A stretch of 11,514 bases of DNA from Chloroflexota bacterium (GCA_012515695.1 JAAYXX010000072.1:1-11514), one strand, 5' to 3'; counted from the first letter of the stretch, positions 1-6,390 are shown. Numbers and translations are program-made. The notes: a model not told the origin generated them from the sequence alone.

Positions 1-524
1 CCCAGTTGCCCGACTGGCCCACCGTGCGCACAGCCTACGGCCTGCACGGGGCCGCCATTGCCGCCTACCCGATGTATCGCGGAATAGCCAGGCTGCTGGA
101 GATGGATGTACTGGAAACACCCGACGACATGAGCCAAGAGATAGACGTGCTGACAGAGCATTGGGGGCAGTATGATTTTTTCTTTGTCCACGCCAAGCAC
201 AGCGATAGCGCCGGAGAGGACGGCGATTTCAACCGCAAGGTGCAGGCCATCGAGGAGGTAGACCGCCAGGTGCCGCGACTGGTGAACCTCAAGCCGGACG
301 TCATCATCGTTACGGGCGACCACTCGACGCCTTCGCGCCTCAAGGCTCACAGTTGGCACCCCGTACCCGTCATCCTGTGGTCAGAATACTGCCGCGCCGA
401 CCAGGTCGCCGTCTTTGGCGAACGGGCTTGTATGGCCGGAGGGCTGGGGCCGCGCTTTCCAGCAACCGACCTGATGCCGCTCGCCCTGGCAAACGCCAGA
501 CGCCTGATCAAGTTCGGGGCCTGA
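1..524 (+). CDS. apgM: 2,3-bisphosphoglycerate-independent phosphoglycerate mutase, archaeal type (ApgM), C-terminal part
   Basis: The reading frame is open from the left edge of the window (first full codon at 3) to TGA at 522-524, so about 173 C-terminal residues of a protein of roughly 400 are present. The enzyme interconverts 3- and 2-phosphoglycerate in glycolysis and gluconeogenesis and belongs to the alkaline-phosphatase-like metalloenzymes. Hallmarks seen are YPMYRG (66-83), the VHAKHSDSAGEDGD segment (186-227) and the metal-binding TGDHST (312-329), followed by two histidines in AHSWHP. I recall many archaeal members having His where this protein has Glu in AGEDGD; Glu also seems common in bacterial members. 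The TTG at 6 is only an internal leucine codon, not a start. The frame ends in a GC-rich hairpin that includes the stop codon. Confidence 0.88.
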   Translation, partial: QLPDWPTVRTAYGLHGAAIAAYPMYRGIARLLEMDVLETPDDMSQEIDVLTEHWGQYDFFFVHAKHSDSAGEDGDFNRKVQAIEEVDRQVPRLVNLKPDVIIVTGDHSTPSRLKAHSWHPVPVILWSEYCRADQVAVFGERACMAGGLGPRFPATDLMPLALANARRLIKFGA

Positions 525-531
525 CAGGCCC
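517..531 (+). terminator. GC-rich hairpin over the apgM stop codon, possible weak terminator
   Basis: GGGCCT (517-522) pairs perfectly with AGGCCC (526-531) around a three-base loop. The stop codon TGA (522-524) begins within the stem. There is no T tract after it, so it is not a classical intrinsic terminator. It could slow polymerase or protect the mRNA 3' end. The 9-mer CTGACAGGC, part of this hairpin, recurs 14 bases downstream. Confidence 0.25.
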
Positions 532-543
532 GGTCTGACAGGC
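521..543 (+). repeat. Short direct repeat CTGACAGGC, two copies
   Basis: The 9-mer CTGACAGGC occurs at 521-529 and again at 535-543, a 14-base period. The first copy covers the end of apgM and the second is in the spacer before the DUF2267 gene. It may be a small local duplication or a binding site; nothing else in the sequence decides between these. Confidence 0.4.
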
Positions 544-592
544 GCACTCGATGTGTAACAGCTATTGATAGGCTAGATTTAAGGAGAAGAAG

Positions 593-985
593 ATGAAGTT
601 TGACGAATTCGTCGGACAGGTGCAGAATCGAGCACGCCTTGCTTCGGAAGGTCAAGCTTTTGACGCCATCAAGGCAACCCTGACCGTTCTGGGACAACGC
701 CTTGCCGGAGGTGAGGCAGAAGATATCGCCGCACAGTTGCCATCCCAGCTTCAGGAATACTTGCTTAAAGAGGGCTACCAGGACAGCTTTGGAGTGCAAG
801 AGTTCTTTCAGCGCGTTAGCAAGCTAGAAAAGGTTGACCTCCCCGAATCTGTACACCACACCCGCGCCGTCATCTCGGTTCTGCGAGACGCCATCTCTCC
901 AGGCGAATATGCGGACATGCTGGACCAACTGCCAGACGAGTACAAGCCCTTGTTCGAAGGCCAGCCCGAAGGGGAAATGGCCTGA
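593..985 (+). CDS. DUF2267 family protein
   Basis: This is a small, soluble, acidic protein of 130 residues with no signal peptide or membrane segment. It matches my memory of DUF2267: an N-terminal MKFDEFVGQVQ helix, a 'GGEAEDIAAQLP' turn (about residues 38-49) typical of the family, and a second helical repeat with a related pattern, 'SPGEYADMLDQLP' (about 102-114). The two Gly/Pro-linked 'A..L..QLP' motifs suggest an internal duplication of a helical unit. Its biochemical role is unknown; homologues often sit near stress genes. The ATG at 593 is supported by AAGGAGA at 581-587, six bases upstream. It lies 68 bases after apgM and 55 before the UPF0200 gene, so co-transcription with either is possible. 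Confidence 0.85.
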   Translation: MKFDEFVGQVQNRARLASEGQAFDAIKATLTVLGQRLAGGEAEDIAAQLPSQLQEYLLKEGYQDSFGVQEFFQRVSKLEKVDLPESVHHTRAVISVLRDAISPGEYADMLDQLPDEYKPLFEGQPEGEMA

Positions 986-998
986 GCCTTGTTTTTTT
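958..998 (+). terminator. Candidate intrinsic terminator at the end of the DUF2267 gene
   Basis: AGGCCA (958-963) is the perfect reverse complement of TGGCCT (978-983), with a possible inner CCC/GGG pairing. A run of seven T follows at 992-998. The eight bases between stem and T run are more than usual. An alternative shorter stem, AAGGC (957-961) with GCCTT (986-990), places the T run one base after the hairpin. Either form would reduce read-through into the UPF0200 gene. The stem overlaps the coding end and stop codon. Confidence 0.35.
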
Positions 999-1040
999 AC
1001 CAACTTGCTTGCCTGAGTAGAGCTTGAGAGGGAGCAGCAC

Positions 1041-1628
1041 ATGCAGGTTATCGGAGTGGTCGGGCTAAACGCATCCGGCAAAGACGCCTTGTTGGAGTAC
1101 CTTCACCAGCGGTGCGGGCTTCCCATCGTGTCTTCGGGGGATATAGCGCGAGACCTCGCCATGCAGCGGGGCCTCGCGCCGACACGCGATAACCTGCATC
1201 ATATCTCCACCCAGTACATCGCTCGCTACGGCACCGACTATTTTATGCGGCAGATCGTTGATATAATAGAACGCGAAGGTTGGACAGCCGTAGGCATCAC
1301 GGGAATCAGAACTCCCGACGATGTCCGAACGTTGAAACAGCGTCTCGGCAACAATTTCGTCCTGGTCTACGTTCATGTAAGTGACCCACATCTGAGGTAT
1401 GAACGCGCCAGGCAGCGGGCCGAAGCTCGCGACCCGACAACTTTTGCCGAGTTTGCCGAAAAAGACAGGGAGGAGGAAGAGCTATTCCACATCCGGGATA
1501 CGATTCAGTACGCCGACATGATAATCGATAACAGCAGTACCATTGAAGCGTTCCACCAACAGATCGAGGAAAAGATCGTACGCGGACGACTGGGCGCACA
1601 ACTCGGCTGCAATAGCAATCGAGTGTGA
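1041..1628 (+). CDS. UPF0200-type P-loop NTPase / nucleotide kinase-like protein
   Basis: This is a 195-residue soluble protein with a P-loop kinase fold. The Walker A motif GLNASGKD lies at residues 8-15, with Asp at the position usually held by Ser/Thr. 'SSGDIARDLAMQRGLAPT' (31-48) fits the 'GDxIRxEAxxRGLxPT' segment of the archaeal UPF0200 family. 'GITGIRTPDDV' (85-95) matches its 'DGIRSxEEV' strand, and 'DPTTFAEFAEKDREE' (131-145) matches the conserved 'DPxTWEEFxERDRRE' region. Relatives are annotated as dephospho-CoA kinase-like or nucleoside monophosphate kinase-like, but I know of no established substrate. The ATG at 1041 follows GAGAGGGAG (1025-1033) at seven bases. The next gene begins 43 bases after the stop. 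Confidence 0.75.
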   Translation: MQVIGVVGLNASGKDALLEYLHQRCGLPIVSSGDIARDLAMQRGLAPTRDNLHHISTQYIARYGTDYFMRQIVDIIEREGWTAVGITGIRTPDDVRTLKQRLGNNFVLVYVHVSDPHLRYERARQRAEARDPTTFAEFAEKDREEEELFHIRDTIQYADMIIDNSSTIEAFHQQIEEKIVRGRLGAQLGCNSNRV

Positions 1629-1658
1629 CCCTGCCGCCTCGCCCTGTATCATAACGCC

Positions 1659-1665
1659 AAGAGGT
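1659..1665 (+). promoter_or_regulatory. Shine-Dalgarno that fixes the start of the first HtrA gene
   Basis: AAGAGGT lies six bases before ATG 1672. The frame is open further upstream to a TTG at 1543, but that extension overlaps the UPF0200 gene. It would also put about 43 charged residues before the membrane anchor, so 1672 is preferred. Confidence 0.6.
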
Positions 1666-1671
1666 AGTCAC

Positions 1672-2880
1672 ATGAATCGAAGGTATGTACCCTGGCTCGT
1701 TGGCGGCGGTTGCCTTTTGCTAACCGCCTCCCTGGTCTTTTTGGTTGTGATCGGATTGCTGCTTACAAATAGAACAGCTTCGTCGGGGACGCCCAATCAG
1801 GGCAACCCTCCATCTGCCCAACAAGAGGAAGCCATCATTCCCACGGCAACCCCTAGGCCGCCTTCGGGGAACGATAGCCCGTTCGCACCCACCCAGCAAC
1901 TCTCGGCCGATACGTTCAACGCACTCTATCAAGAGCTGCATCCAGGGGTCGTGAACATCCAGGTGCTTGTGCAATCTTTTGGCGAAGGCGCCGGATCGGG
2001 CTTTATCTATGATGACCAGGGCCACATCGTCACCAACAACCACGTCATCGCCGGGGCCAGCCGCGTGATCGTCACATTCTACGACGGCTCCGAGACAGAG
2101 GCCCGCATCATCGGCACGGACGAATACAGCGACCTCGCCGTGATCCAGGTGGACGAACTGCCCGACGGAACGCACCCCCTGCCCTTGGGCGATTCTACAC
2201 AGGTGAAGCCAGGCGAATGGGTGCTGGCAATCGGCAACCCGTTTGGCCTGGGGGGGAGCATGAGCGTTGGCATCGTGAGCGCCGTGGGCCGCTCTATCGC
2301 TTCGGGCGTCACTGCCTTTGACATCCCCGAAGCCATCCAGACAGACGCAGCCATCAACCCCGGCAACTCTGGCGGGCCTTTGCTCAACATGCGGGGGGAG
2401 GTCATCGGCGTCAACGCCCAGATCGCCACCAGCGGCGTGGCGGCCAACGCGGGAGTCGGCTTTGCTATCCCCGCTCGCGCCGTCCAGCAGGTGATCCCTG
2501 CCCTGATACGCGGCGGCTCGTACCAATGGCCGTGGCTCGGCATTCGCGGCAACAGCGTTGACCTGTTCACCGCCGAGGCGAACCAGCTAGAAAAACAACG
2601 GGGCGCGTATGTTCATTATGTAGAGCCAAATGGCCCCGCGGAGCAGGCTGGCCTGCAAGGCAGCACCGAAACGCGCTTGACGGAAGGGCTAGAGGTTCCA
2701 GTGGGCGGCGACGTGATCATCGCCATTGATGGCCGCGAGATCAGAAACTTTGCCGATCTCCTGGCCGAAGTCGCCTACAAGAGTCCCGACGAAACCGTCG
2801 AACTCACGATTCTCCGCAATGGTCAGGAACGCACCGTGACGGCCACTCTGGCGCCACGTCCTTCCACCATCACGCCCTGA
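1672..2880 (+). CDS. HtrA/DegP-family serine protease, membrane-anchored, paralogue 1
   Basis: This 402-residue protein is a trypsin-like protease with one PDZ domain, probably facing outside the cytoplasmic membrane and acting in protein quality control. The basic start MNRRY is followed by a hydrophobic segment (about 8-32) without a clear signal-peptidase site, so it is probably a membrane anchor. A low-complexity Pro/Thr/Gln linker follows (about 36-78). The protease domain has the triad His124 (TNNHV), Asp154 (SDLAV) and Ser233 (GNSGG), with the expected IGNPFG at 187-192. The PDZ domain occupies about 287-395. Its carboxylate-binding loop may include WLGIRG (288-293), and it holds an insertion around 'STETRLTEGLEVPVGGD' (331-347). 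Active protease is expected because every catalytic residue is present. A close paralogue follows 60 bases downstream. Confidence 0.92.
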   Translation: MNRRYVPWLVGGGCLLLTASLVFLVVIGLLLTNRTASSGTPNQGNPPSAQQEEAIIPTATPRPPSGNDSPFAPTQQLSADTFNALYQELHPGVVNIQVLVQSFGEGAGSGFIYDDQGHIVTNNHVIAGASRVIVTFYDGSETEARIIGTDEYSDLAVIQVDELPDGTHPLPLGDSTQVKPGEWVLAIGNPFGLGGSMSVGIVSAVGRSIASGVTAFDIPEAIQTDAAINPGNSGGPLLNMRGEVIGVNAQIATSGVAANAGVGFAIPARAVQQVIPALIRGGSYQWPWLGIRGNSVDLFTAEANQLEKQRGAYVHYVEPNGPAEQAGLQGSTETRLTEGLEVPVGGDVIIAIDGREIRNFADLLAEVAYKSPDETVELTILRNGQERTVTATLAPRPSTITP

Positions 2881-2922
2881 GCCTGTATATCGTTTGGACG
2901 AGATAGTAACCGAGTATTGATT

Positions 2923-2931
2923 GAGGTGAGG
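2923..2931 (+). promoter_or_regulatory. Shine-Dalgarno of the second HtrA gene
   Basis: GAGGTGAGG lies nine bases before ATG 2941. An in-frame TTG at 2917 sits upstream of this sequence and has nothing comparable before it, so 2941 is the better start. Confidence 0.6.
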
Positions 2932-2940
2932 TACAACACG

Positions 2941-4236
2941 ATGAACAGGAAAAGACTGGCAGCAGTGACCGAGATGGCGAGCGCGGCGGTGTTCGTCCTG
3001 GTGATCGTCGCGCTGATCGTCTTTTCCTTCTCCGGCCAGCCCGCCGGATTTGTTGCAGCCGCGGCAGCCGGTGATAGCGTCACCACGCTGAACGCCTCGG
3101 ACACGGATCAAGCCAGCGCAATCCCCCAGGGCACGGACATCGCGGGCGCTGAACGCCTGCAAGTTGGCCTGTCGCCCAATGGGGTTGGCGAGAATGCGTC
3201 AGGCCCATCCTGGCAAGATACCCCCGAGCAGCAGACGGCCCAACCCTTGCCGCAAAACCTGACGCGGCTGTACGAAATCGCCAACCCCGGCGTGGTAAAC
3301 GTGGGGGTTATCGTCCAGGAAGGGCCAACGATCGGCGAGGGCGTCGGCTCTGGGTTCGTGTTCGATGACCAGGGGCACATCGTCACCAACAACCACGTGA
3401 TCGCCGGTGCCCGGCAGGTGATCGTCACCTATTCCACTGGCGAGCAGACCTTTGCCACCGTCGTCGGCAGGGACCCTGATACGGACCTGGCCGTGATTCT
3501 GGTGGAAGACATGCCGGAGGGCATCACCCCGCTTGTGTTGGGCGACCTGTCCAGCGTGCGGGTAGGCGACTGGGTCGTAGCCATCGGCAGCCCCTTTGGT
3601 CTGGGCAGCAGCATGACAGCAGGCATCGTCAGCGCCGTGGGCCGCACAATCCCGGCGGGGGCCGTCCCCTTTGGCATCCCCGAAGCTATCCAGACAGACG
3701 CGGCCATCAACCCCGGCAATTCCGGCGGGCCGCTGCTGAACATGGAAGGGGAGGTCATCGGGGTCAACGCCCAGATCATCACCGCCAGCGAGCGGACAGG
3801 CAGCGCGGGCGTTGGCTTTGCCATCCCGGTAAACATCGTCAGGCGCATCGTGCCCGCGCTCATCGAGACAGGCTCCTACCAACACCCTTACCTGGGGATC
3901 GAGGGAACCAGCCTGAATCTGCTGCTGGCAGAGGCGAACGACCTGCCCGTGCAACAGGGCGTCTATGTGGATAGAGTGGTTCCCGGCGGCCCGGCGTCGC
4001 AAGTGGGCATGCGCGGCAGCACGGACTCGGTTCCCTTCGACGGCCTATCTGTGCCCGTGGGTGGGGATGTGATCGTGCAGGCTGATGGGCAGCCGGTCAA
4101 CAACTATACCGAACTCTTGTCCATCATCGAGTCGCACCAGCCCGGCGACGAACTGGCGCTGACCATTCTGCGCAACGGACGGCGCCAGGAAGTAACCGTA
4201 GAGCTGGCCCCCCGACCCACCGGGGCCACCAGCTAG
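2941..4236 (+). CDS. HtrA/DegP-family serine protease, membrane-anchored, paralogue 2
   Basis: This 431-residue protein has the same plan as its upstream neighbour: a short basic N-terminus (MNRKR), a membrane segment (about 13-31), and a longer Ala/Ser/Gln-rich linker (about 33-103). The trypsin-like domain has His152, Asp182 and Ser261, and one PDZ domain lies at about 316-424. The identical stretches DDQGHIVTNNHVIAGA (142-157) and a 23-residue block round the active serine (246-268) point to duplication from a common ancestor. Differences lie in the anchor, the linker and the oxyanion-side strand (IGSPFG instead of IGNPFG). An extra 'ASERTGS' (282-288) sits in the loop after the serine. 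The two proteins could form mixed oligomers or cleave different substrates; the sequence does not say which. Confidence 0.92.
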   Translation: MNRKRLAAVTEMASAAVFVLVIVALIVFSFSGQPAGFVAAAAAGDSVTTLNASDTDQASAIPQGTDIAGAERLQVGLSPNGVGENASGPSWQDTPEQQTAQPLPQNLTRLYEIANPGVVNVGVIVQEGPTIGEGVGSGFVFDDQGHIVTNNHVIAGARQVIVTYSTGEQTFATVVGRDPDTDLAVILVEDMPEGITPLVLGDLSSVRVGDWVVAIGSPFGLGSSMTAGIVSAVGRTIPAGAVPFGIPEAIQTDAAINPGNSGGPLLNMEGEVIGVNAQIITASERTGSAGVGFAIPVNIVRRIVPALIETGSYQHPYLGIEGTSLNLLLAEANDLPVQQGVYVDRVVPGGPASQVGMRGSTDSVPFDGLSVPVGGDVIVQADGQPVNNYTELLSIIESHQPGDELALTILRNGRRQEVTVELAPRPTGATS

Positions 4237-4312
4237 TGCGCGTCGTGTGCGCGATTGGCGCAGCAGCGGCCACGCATCAACCAGCGAAACAGCGCGGAAT
4301 GGGGAGGCCGGA

Positions 4313-4334
4313 GCGTTGGCGCAAACGCCAGCGC
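4313..4334 (+). terminator. Hairpin after the HtrA pair, possible terminator without T tract
   Basis: GCGTTGGCG (4313-4321) pairs with CGCCAGCGC (4326-4334) over nine positions, one of them a G-U wobble, around the loop CAAA. A C-rich run follows rather than T residues. It could end transcription of the HtrA pair or stabilise its 3' end. A stem that tolerates a wobble in RNA fits an RNA role better than a protein-binding DNA site. Confidence 0.35.
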
Positions 4335-4399
4335 CCTGCCCCCCTCGCACACTCCACCACCACCCAGGCAGCCGCAAGACTGGACTGAGGTAGATGGAT

Positions 4400-4406
4400 A
4401 AGGAGG
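4400..4406 (+). promoter_or_regulatory. Strong but distant Shine-Dalgarno of transketolase N-subunit gene
   Basis: AAGGAGG lies 15 bases before ATG 4422, longer than the usual 5 to 10. No in-frame start codon lies closer to it. The next in-frame alternative, GTG at 4437, is even further away. The start at 4422 is therefore kept with some doubt. Confidence 0.5.
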
Positions 4407-4421
4407 AACAAGACAACCGGT

Positions 4422-5348
4422 ATGCAAGCACGAGAGGTGACGAGGTTGCGCGGACCACAGCCCCGCTTCCACCGCTCCCCCGAAGAGCTGCTCGAGACCT
4501 CCTGGCGTCTGAGCCGCCAGATCATTGATATGACCACCACCGCCGGTTCAGGCCACCCTTCCAGTTCCTTGTCCGCCATTGACATCATGACCGCCCTCTA
4601 CTTTGGGGGCATCCTGCGCTGTGACCCCCAACGCCCCGACCTGCCCGAACGAGACCGCTTCATCCTGAGCAAAGGGCACGCCGCCCCCGCGCTCTATGCC
4701 GTCCTGGCCGAAGCGGGCTACTTCGAGCCTGAACTGCTTTCCACGCTCCGCACCATCGGTTCCCCCCTGGAAGGCCACCCCAACATGCGCCGCATCCCTG
4801 GCGTCGAGGCTTCCACCGGCTCGCTGGGCCAGGGCCTTTCCATCGGGGTGGGCCACGCTCTGGCAACCCGCCTGGATGGCTATGACTCGCGGGTCTATGT
4901 GATAATCGGCGATGGCGAATCGGAGGAGGGGCAGGTCTGGGAAGCGGCACTCGCGGCGGCATCCTTCAAACTGGATCACCTTACCGCCATCCTGGACAAC
5001 AACGGATATCAGCAAACCGGGCCGGTGAGCCAGGTCGCCCCCGCAATGAAGCCCATCGCGGCCAAGTGGCGGGCCTTTGGCTGGTACGTCACCGAGATCA
5101 ACGGCCATGATATGGGCGAGATACTCCAGGCCCTCAACGAGGTACGCGAGATCACCGACCAGCCACAAATGATCATTGCCCACACCAAGAAGGGCAAGGG
5201 GCTATCCGTCTTTGAGGAGAACGCCGTGAACCGCAGGCATGGCGAAGCCCTGTCGCCAAAGGAGGCCGAGATCGCCCTGGCCGAGCTGGACGAGTTGCGA
5301 CAACGGGGCGAACTGGCGATGGAATACCCCAAGGAGGATTGGGAATGA
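4422..5348 (+). CDS. Transketolase, N-terminal (thiamine diphosphate-binding) subunit
   Basis: This 308-residue protein is the first half of a split transketolase, which moves two-carbon ketol units between sugar phosphates in the pentose phosphate pathway. Motifs in order are AGSGHPSSSLS (41-51), SKGHA (83-87), LEGHP (116-120) and GSLGQGLSIGVG (133-144). The thiamine-diphosphate motif starts with GDGE (163-166) and ends with DNN (192-194). HTKKGKG (254-260) follows. The catalytic glutamate is absent, as expected, because it lies on the partner subunit encoded immediately downstream. The two genes overlap by four bases (ATGA, 5345-5348), which favours coupled translation and equal subunit amounts. 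A sugar-specific transketolase-like role outside the main pathway cannot be excluded. Confidence 0.93.
   Translation: MQAREVTRLRGPQPRFHRSPEELLETSWRLSRQIIDMTTTAGSGHPSSSLSAIDIMTALYFGGILRCDPQRPDLPERDRFILSKGHAAPALYAVLAEAGYFEPELLSTLRTIGSPLEGHPNMRRIPGVEASTGSLGQGLSIGVGHALATRLDGYDSRVYVIIGDGESEEGQVWEAALAAASFKLDHLTAILDNNGYQQTGPVSQVAPAMKPIAAKWRAFGWYVTEINGHDMGEILQALNEVREITDQPQMIIAHTKKGKGLSVFEENAVNRRHGEALSPKEAEIALAELDELRQRGELAMEYPKEDWE
5331..5337 (+). promoter_or_regulatory. Shine-Dalgarno inside the N-subunit gene, for the C-subunit start
   Basis: AAGGAGG lies seven bases before ATG 5345 and within the last codons of the upstream gene. It selects ATG 5345 over the in-frame TTG at 5339, which is only one base away from it. 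Confidence 0.7.
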
Positions 5349-6340
5349 ACCTGGGAGAAAGCATTGGCCTCAAGTATGGCTTGCCGACCAGGAACGCCTT
5401 TGGGGAGACGCTCCGAGAGCTGGGCCGCGAGAACCCCGACATCGTCGTGGTAGATGGCGACGTGTCCAACTCGACGCGCACCGAGTTTTTCGCCCACGAG
5501 TTCCCCGAACGCTTTTTCGACGTGGGCATCGCCGAGAGTACCATGATCGGCGTTGCCAGCGGGCTGGCCGCCTCTGGCAAGCAGCCTCTCGCCGACAGTT
5601 TTGCCGCCTTTTTGCTGAACAACGCCTATGAACAAATCCGCATGAGCATCGCTTTCCCACAGTTGAACGTCAAGCTGGTCGGATCGCATTCCGGCATCTC
5701 GGTGGGCGAAGACGGCCCCAGCCAGATGGCTATCGAGGACATCGCCCTGGCAACCGCACTCCCCCATTTCACCGTGCTCGCCCCCGCCGACGAACCCTCC
5801 ACCAGGGCCGCCACACGGGCCATGTTCACCCATCGCGGCCCCGTCTATATGCGCACGGGGCGACCCAAATTCCCCATCGTCTACACAGACGGCGCTCCCT
5901 TTCAGATCGGGGTCGCCAACCGCCTGGACGACGCCGCAAGCGGCGCAGAGCAGGACGTCACACTGATCGCCTGCGGCCTGATGGTTGCCGCTGCCCTGGA
6001 AGCCGCCGCGCAACTGGCAAAGGAGAACATCCGCGCGCGCGTGCTGGATATGCACACCATCAAGCCCATTGACCAGGCGGCCATTATCAGCGCGGCCCGC
6101 GAAACCGGCGCCATCGTCACGGCGGAGGAACACCTGCTCGATGGCGGCCTGGGCAGCGCAGTGGCGCGTGTCGTCACAGCGCAGTATCCTGTGCCCGTGG
6201 AGATGGTCGGCCTCCGCAACCAGTTCGCCGAATCCGGCGAATCGCAAGAACTATTGGAAAAGTACGGCCTGATGCCCGCCGACATTGTCCGAGCGGCCAG
6301 GCAGGCCCTGGATCGCAAGCGGGCGCTGAAAACCCGCTAG
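5345..6340 (+). CDS. Transketolase, C-terminal (pyrimidine-binding) subunit
   Basis: This 331-residue protein is the second half of the split transketolase. It has the pyrimidine-binding domain (about 14-180) with the catalytic glutamate in GIAES (Glu64), then the C-terminal domain (about 190-315) with 'LIACGLMVAAALEAA' and 'EEHLLDGGLGSAV' (261-273). The GEDGPSQMAIED stretch (121-132) corresponds to DGPTHQ of full-length transketolases. The usual His is replaced here, a variant I associate with split enzymes. Together with the upstream gene it should make an alpha2-beta2-type enzyme. The stop at 6338-6340 is followed by a 50-base spacer to the PEBP gene. Confidence 0.93.
   Translation: MNLGESIGLKYGLPTRNAFGETLRELGRENPDIVVVDGDVSNSTRTEFFAHEFPERFFDVGIAESTMIGVASGLAASGKQPLADSFAAFLLNNAYEQIRMSIAFPQLNVKLVGSHSGISVGEDGPSQMAIEDIALATALPHFTVLAPADEPSTRAATRAMFTHRGPVYMRTGRPKFPIVYTDGAPFQIGVANRLDDAASGAEQDVTLIACGLMVAAALEAAAQLAKENIRARVLDMHTIKPIDQAAIISAARETGAIVTAEEHLLDGGLGSAVARVVTAQYPVPVEMVGLRNQFAESGESQELLEKYGLMPADIVRAARQALDRKRALKTR
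6318..6338 (+). other. Hairpin at the 3' end of the transketolase C-subunit gene
   Basis: AGCGGG (6318-6323) is the reverse complement of CCCGCT (6333-6338), with a nine-base loop. It is followed by AGATTT, only three T. A second inverted repeat, CCAGCC (6355-6360) with GGCTGG (6370-6375), lies in the spacer. Either could attenuate read-through; neither is a convincing terminator. Confidence 0.2.
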
Positions 6341-6390
6341 ATTTGCGAGAATTGCCAGCCTGACAACCCGGCTGGTCAGAAGGATGGGAG

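Larger units (their letters stand above)
4237..4421 (+). other. Longest gene-free stretch (185 bases), probable transcription-unit boundary
   Basis: No credible coding frame fills this stretch. It holds one GC-rich hairpin (4313-4334), a C-rich segment after it, and the Shine-Dalgarno of the transketolase gene near the end. It is much longer than the other spacers in the window, so a promoter for the transketolase operon is expected here. I find no convincing -35/-10 pair by eye. Confidence 0.4.

Noticed and set aside
1543..1671. N-terminal extension of the first HtrA gene from TTG 1543
   Set aside because: It overlaps the UPF0200 coding region, lacks a Shine-Dalgarno and would place charged residues ahead of the membrane anchor. 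ATG 1672 has AAGAGGT six bases upstream.
1702..1713. Cys14 of the first HtrA protein as a lipoprotein attachment site
   Set aside because: The preceding residues are GGG rather than a Leu-x-x lipobox, and the cysteine lies near the beginning of the hydrophobic segment, not after it.
1720..2526. Minus-strand open frame of 268 codons, with a similar one at 3199-4002
   Set aside because: Both are antisense to the protease cores of the HtrA pair and resemble each other only because the two genes are paralogues.
2894..2920. TTGGAC ... TATTGA as a promoter before the second HtrA gene
   Set aside because: The spacing is only about 15 bases and the -10 match is poor. The pair can be co-transcribed from upstream.
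5009..6247. Long open frame of 412 codons on the minus strand
   Set aside because: It lies antisense across both transketolase genes, whose proteins are clearly recognisable. Its translation is low-complexity and resembles no family I know. GC-rich codon use on the + strand leaves such frames open.
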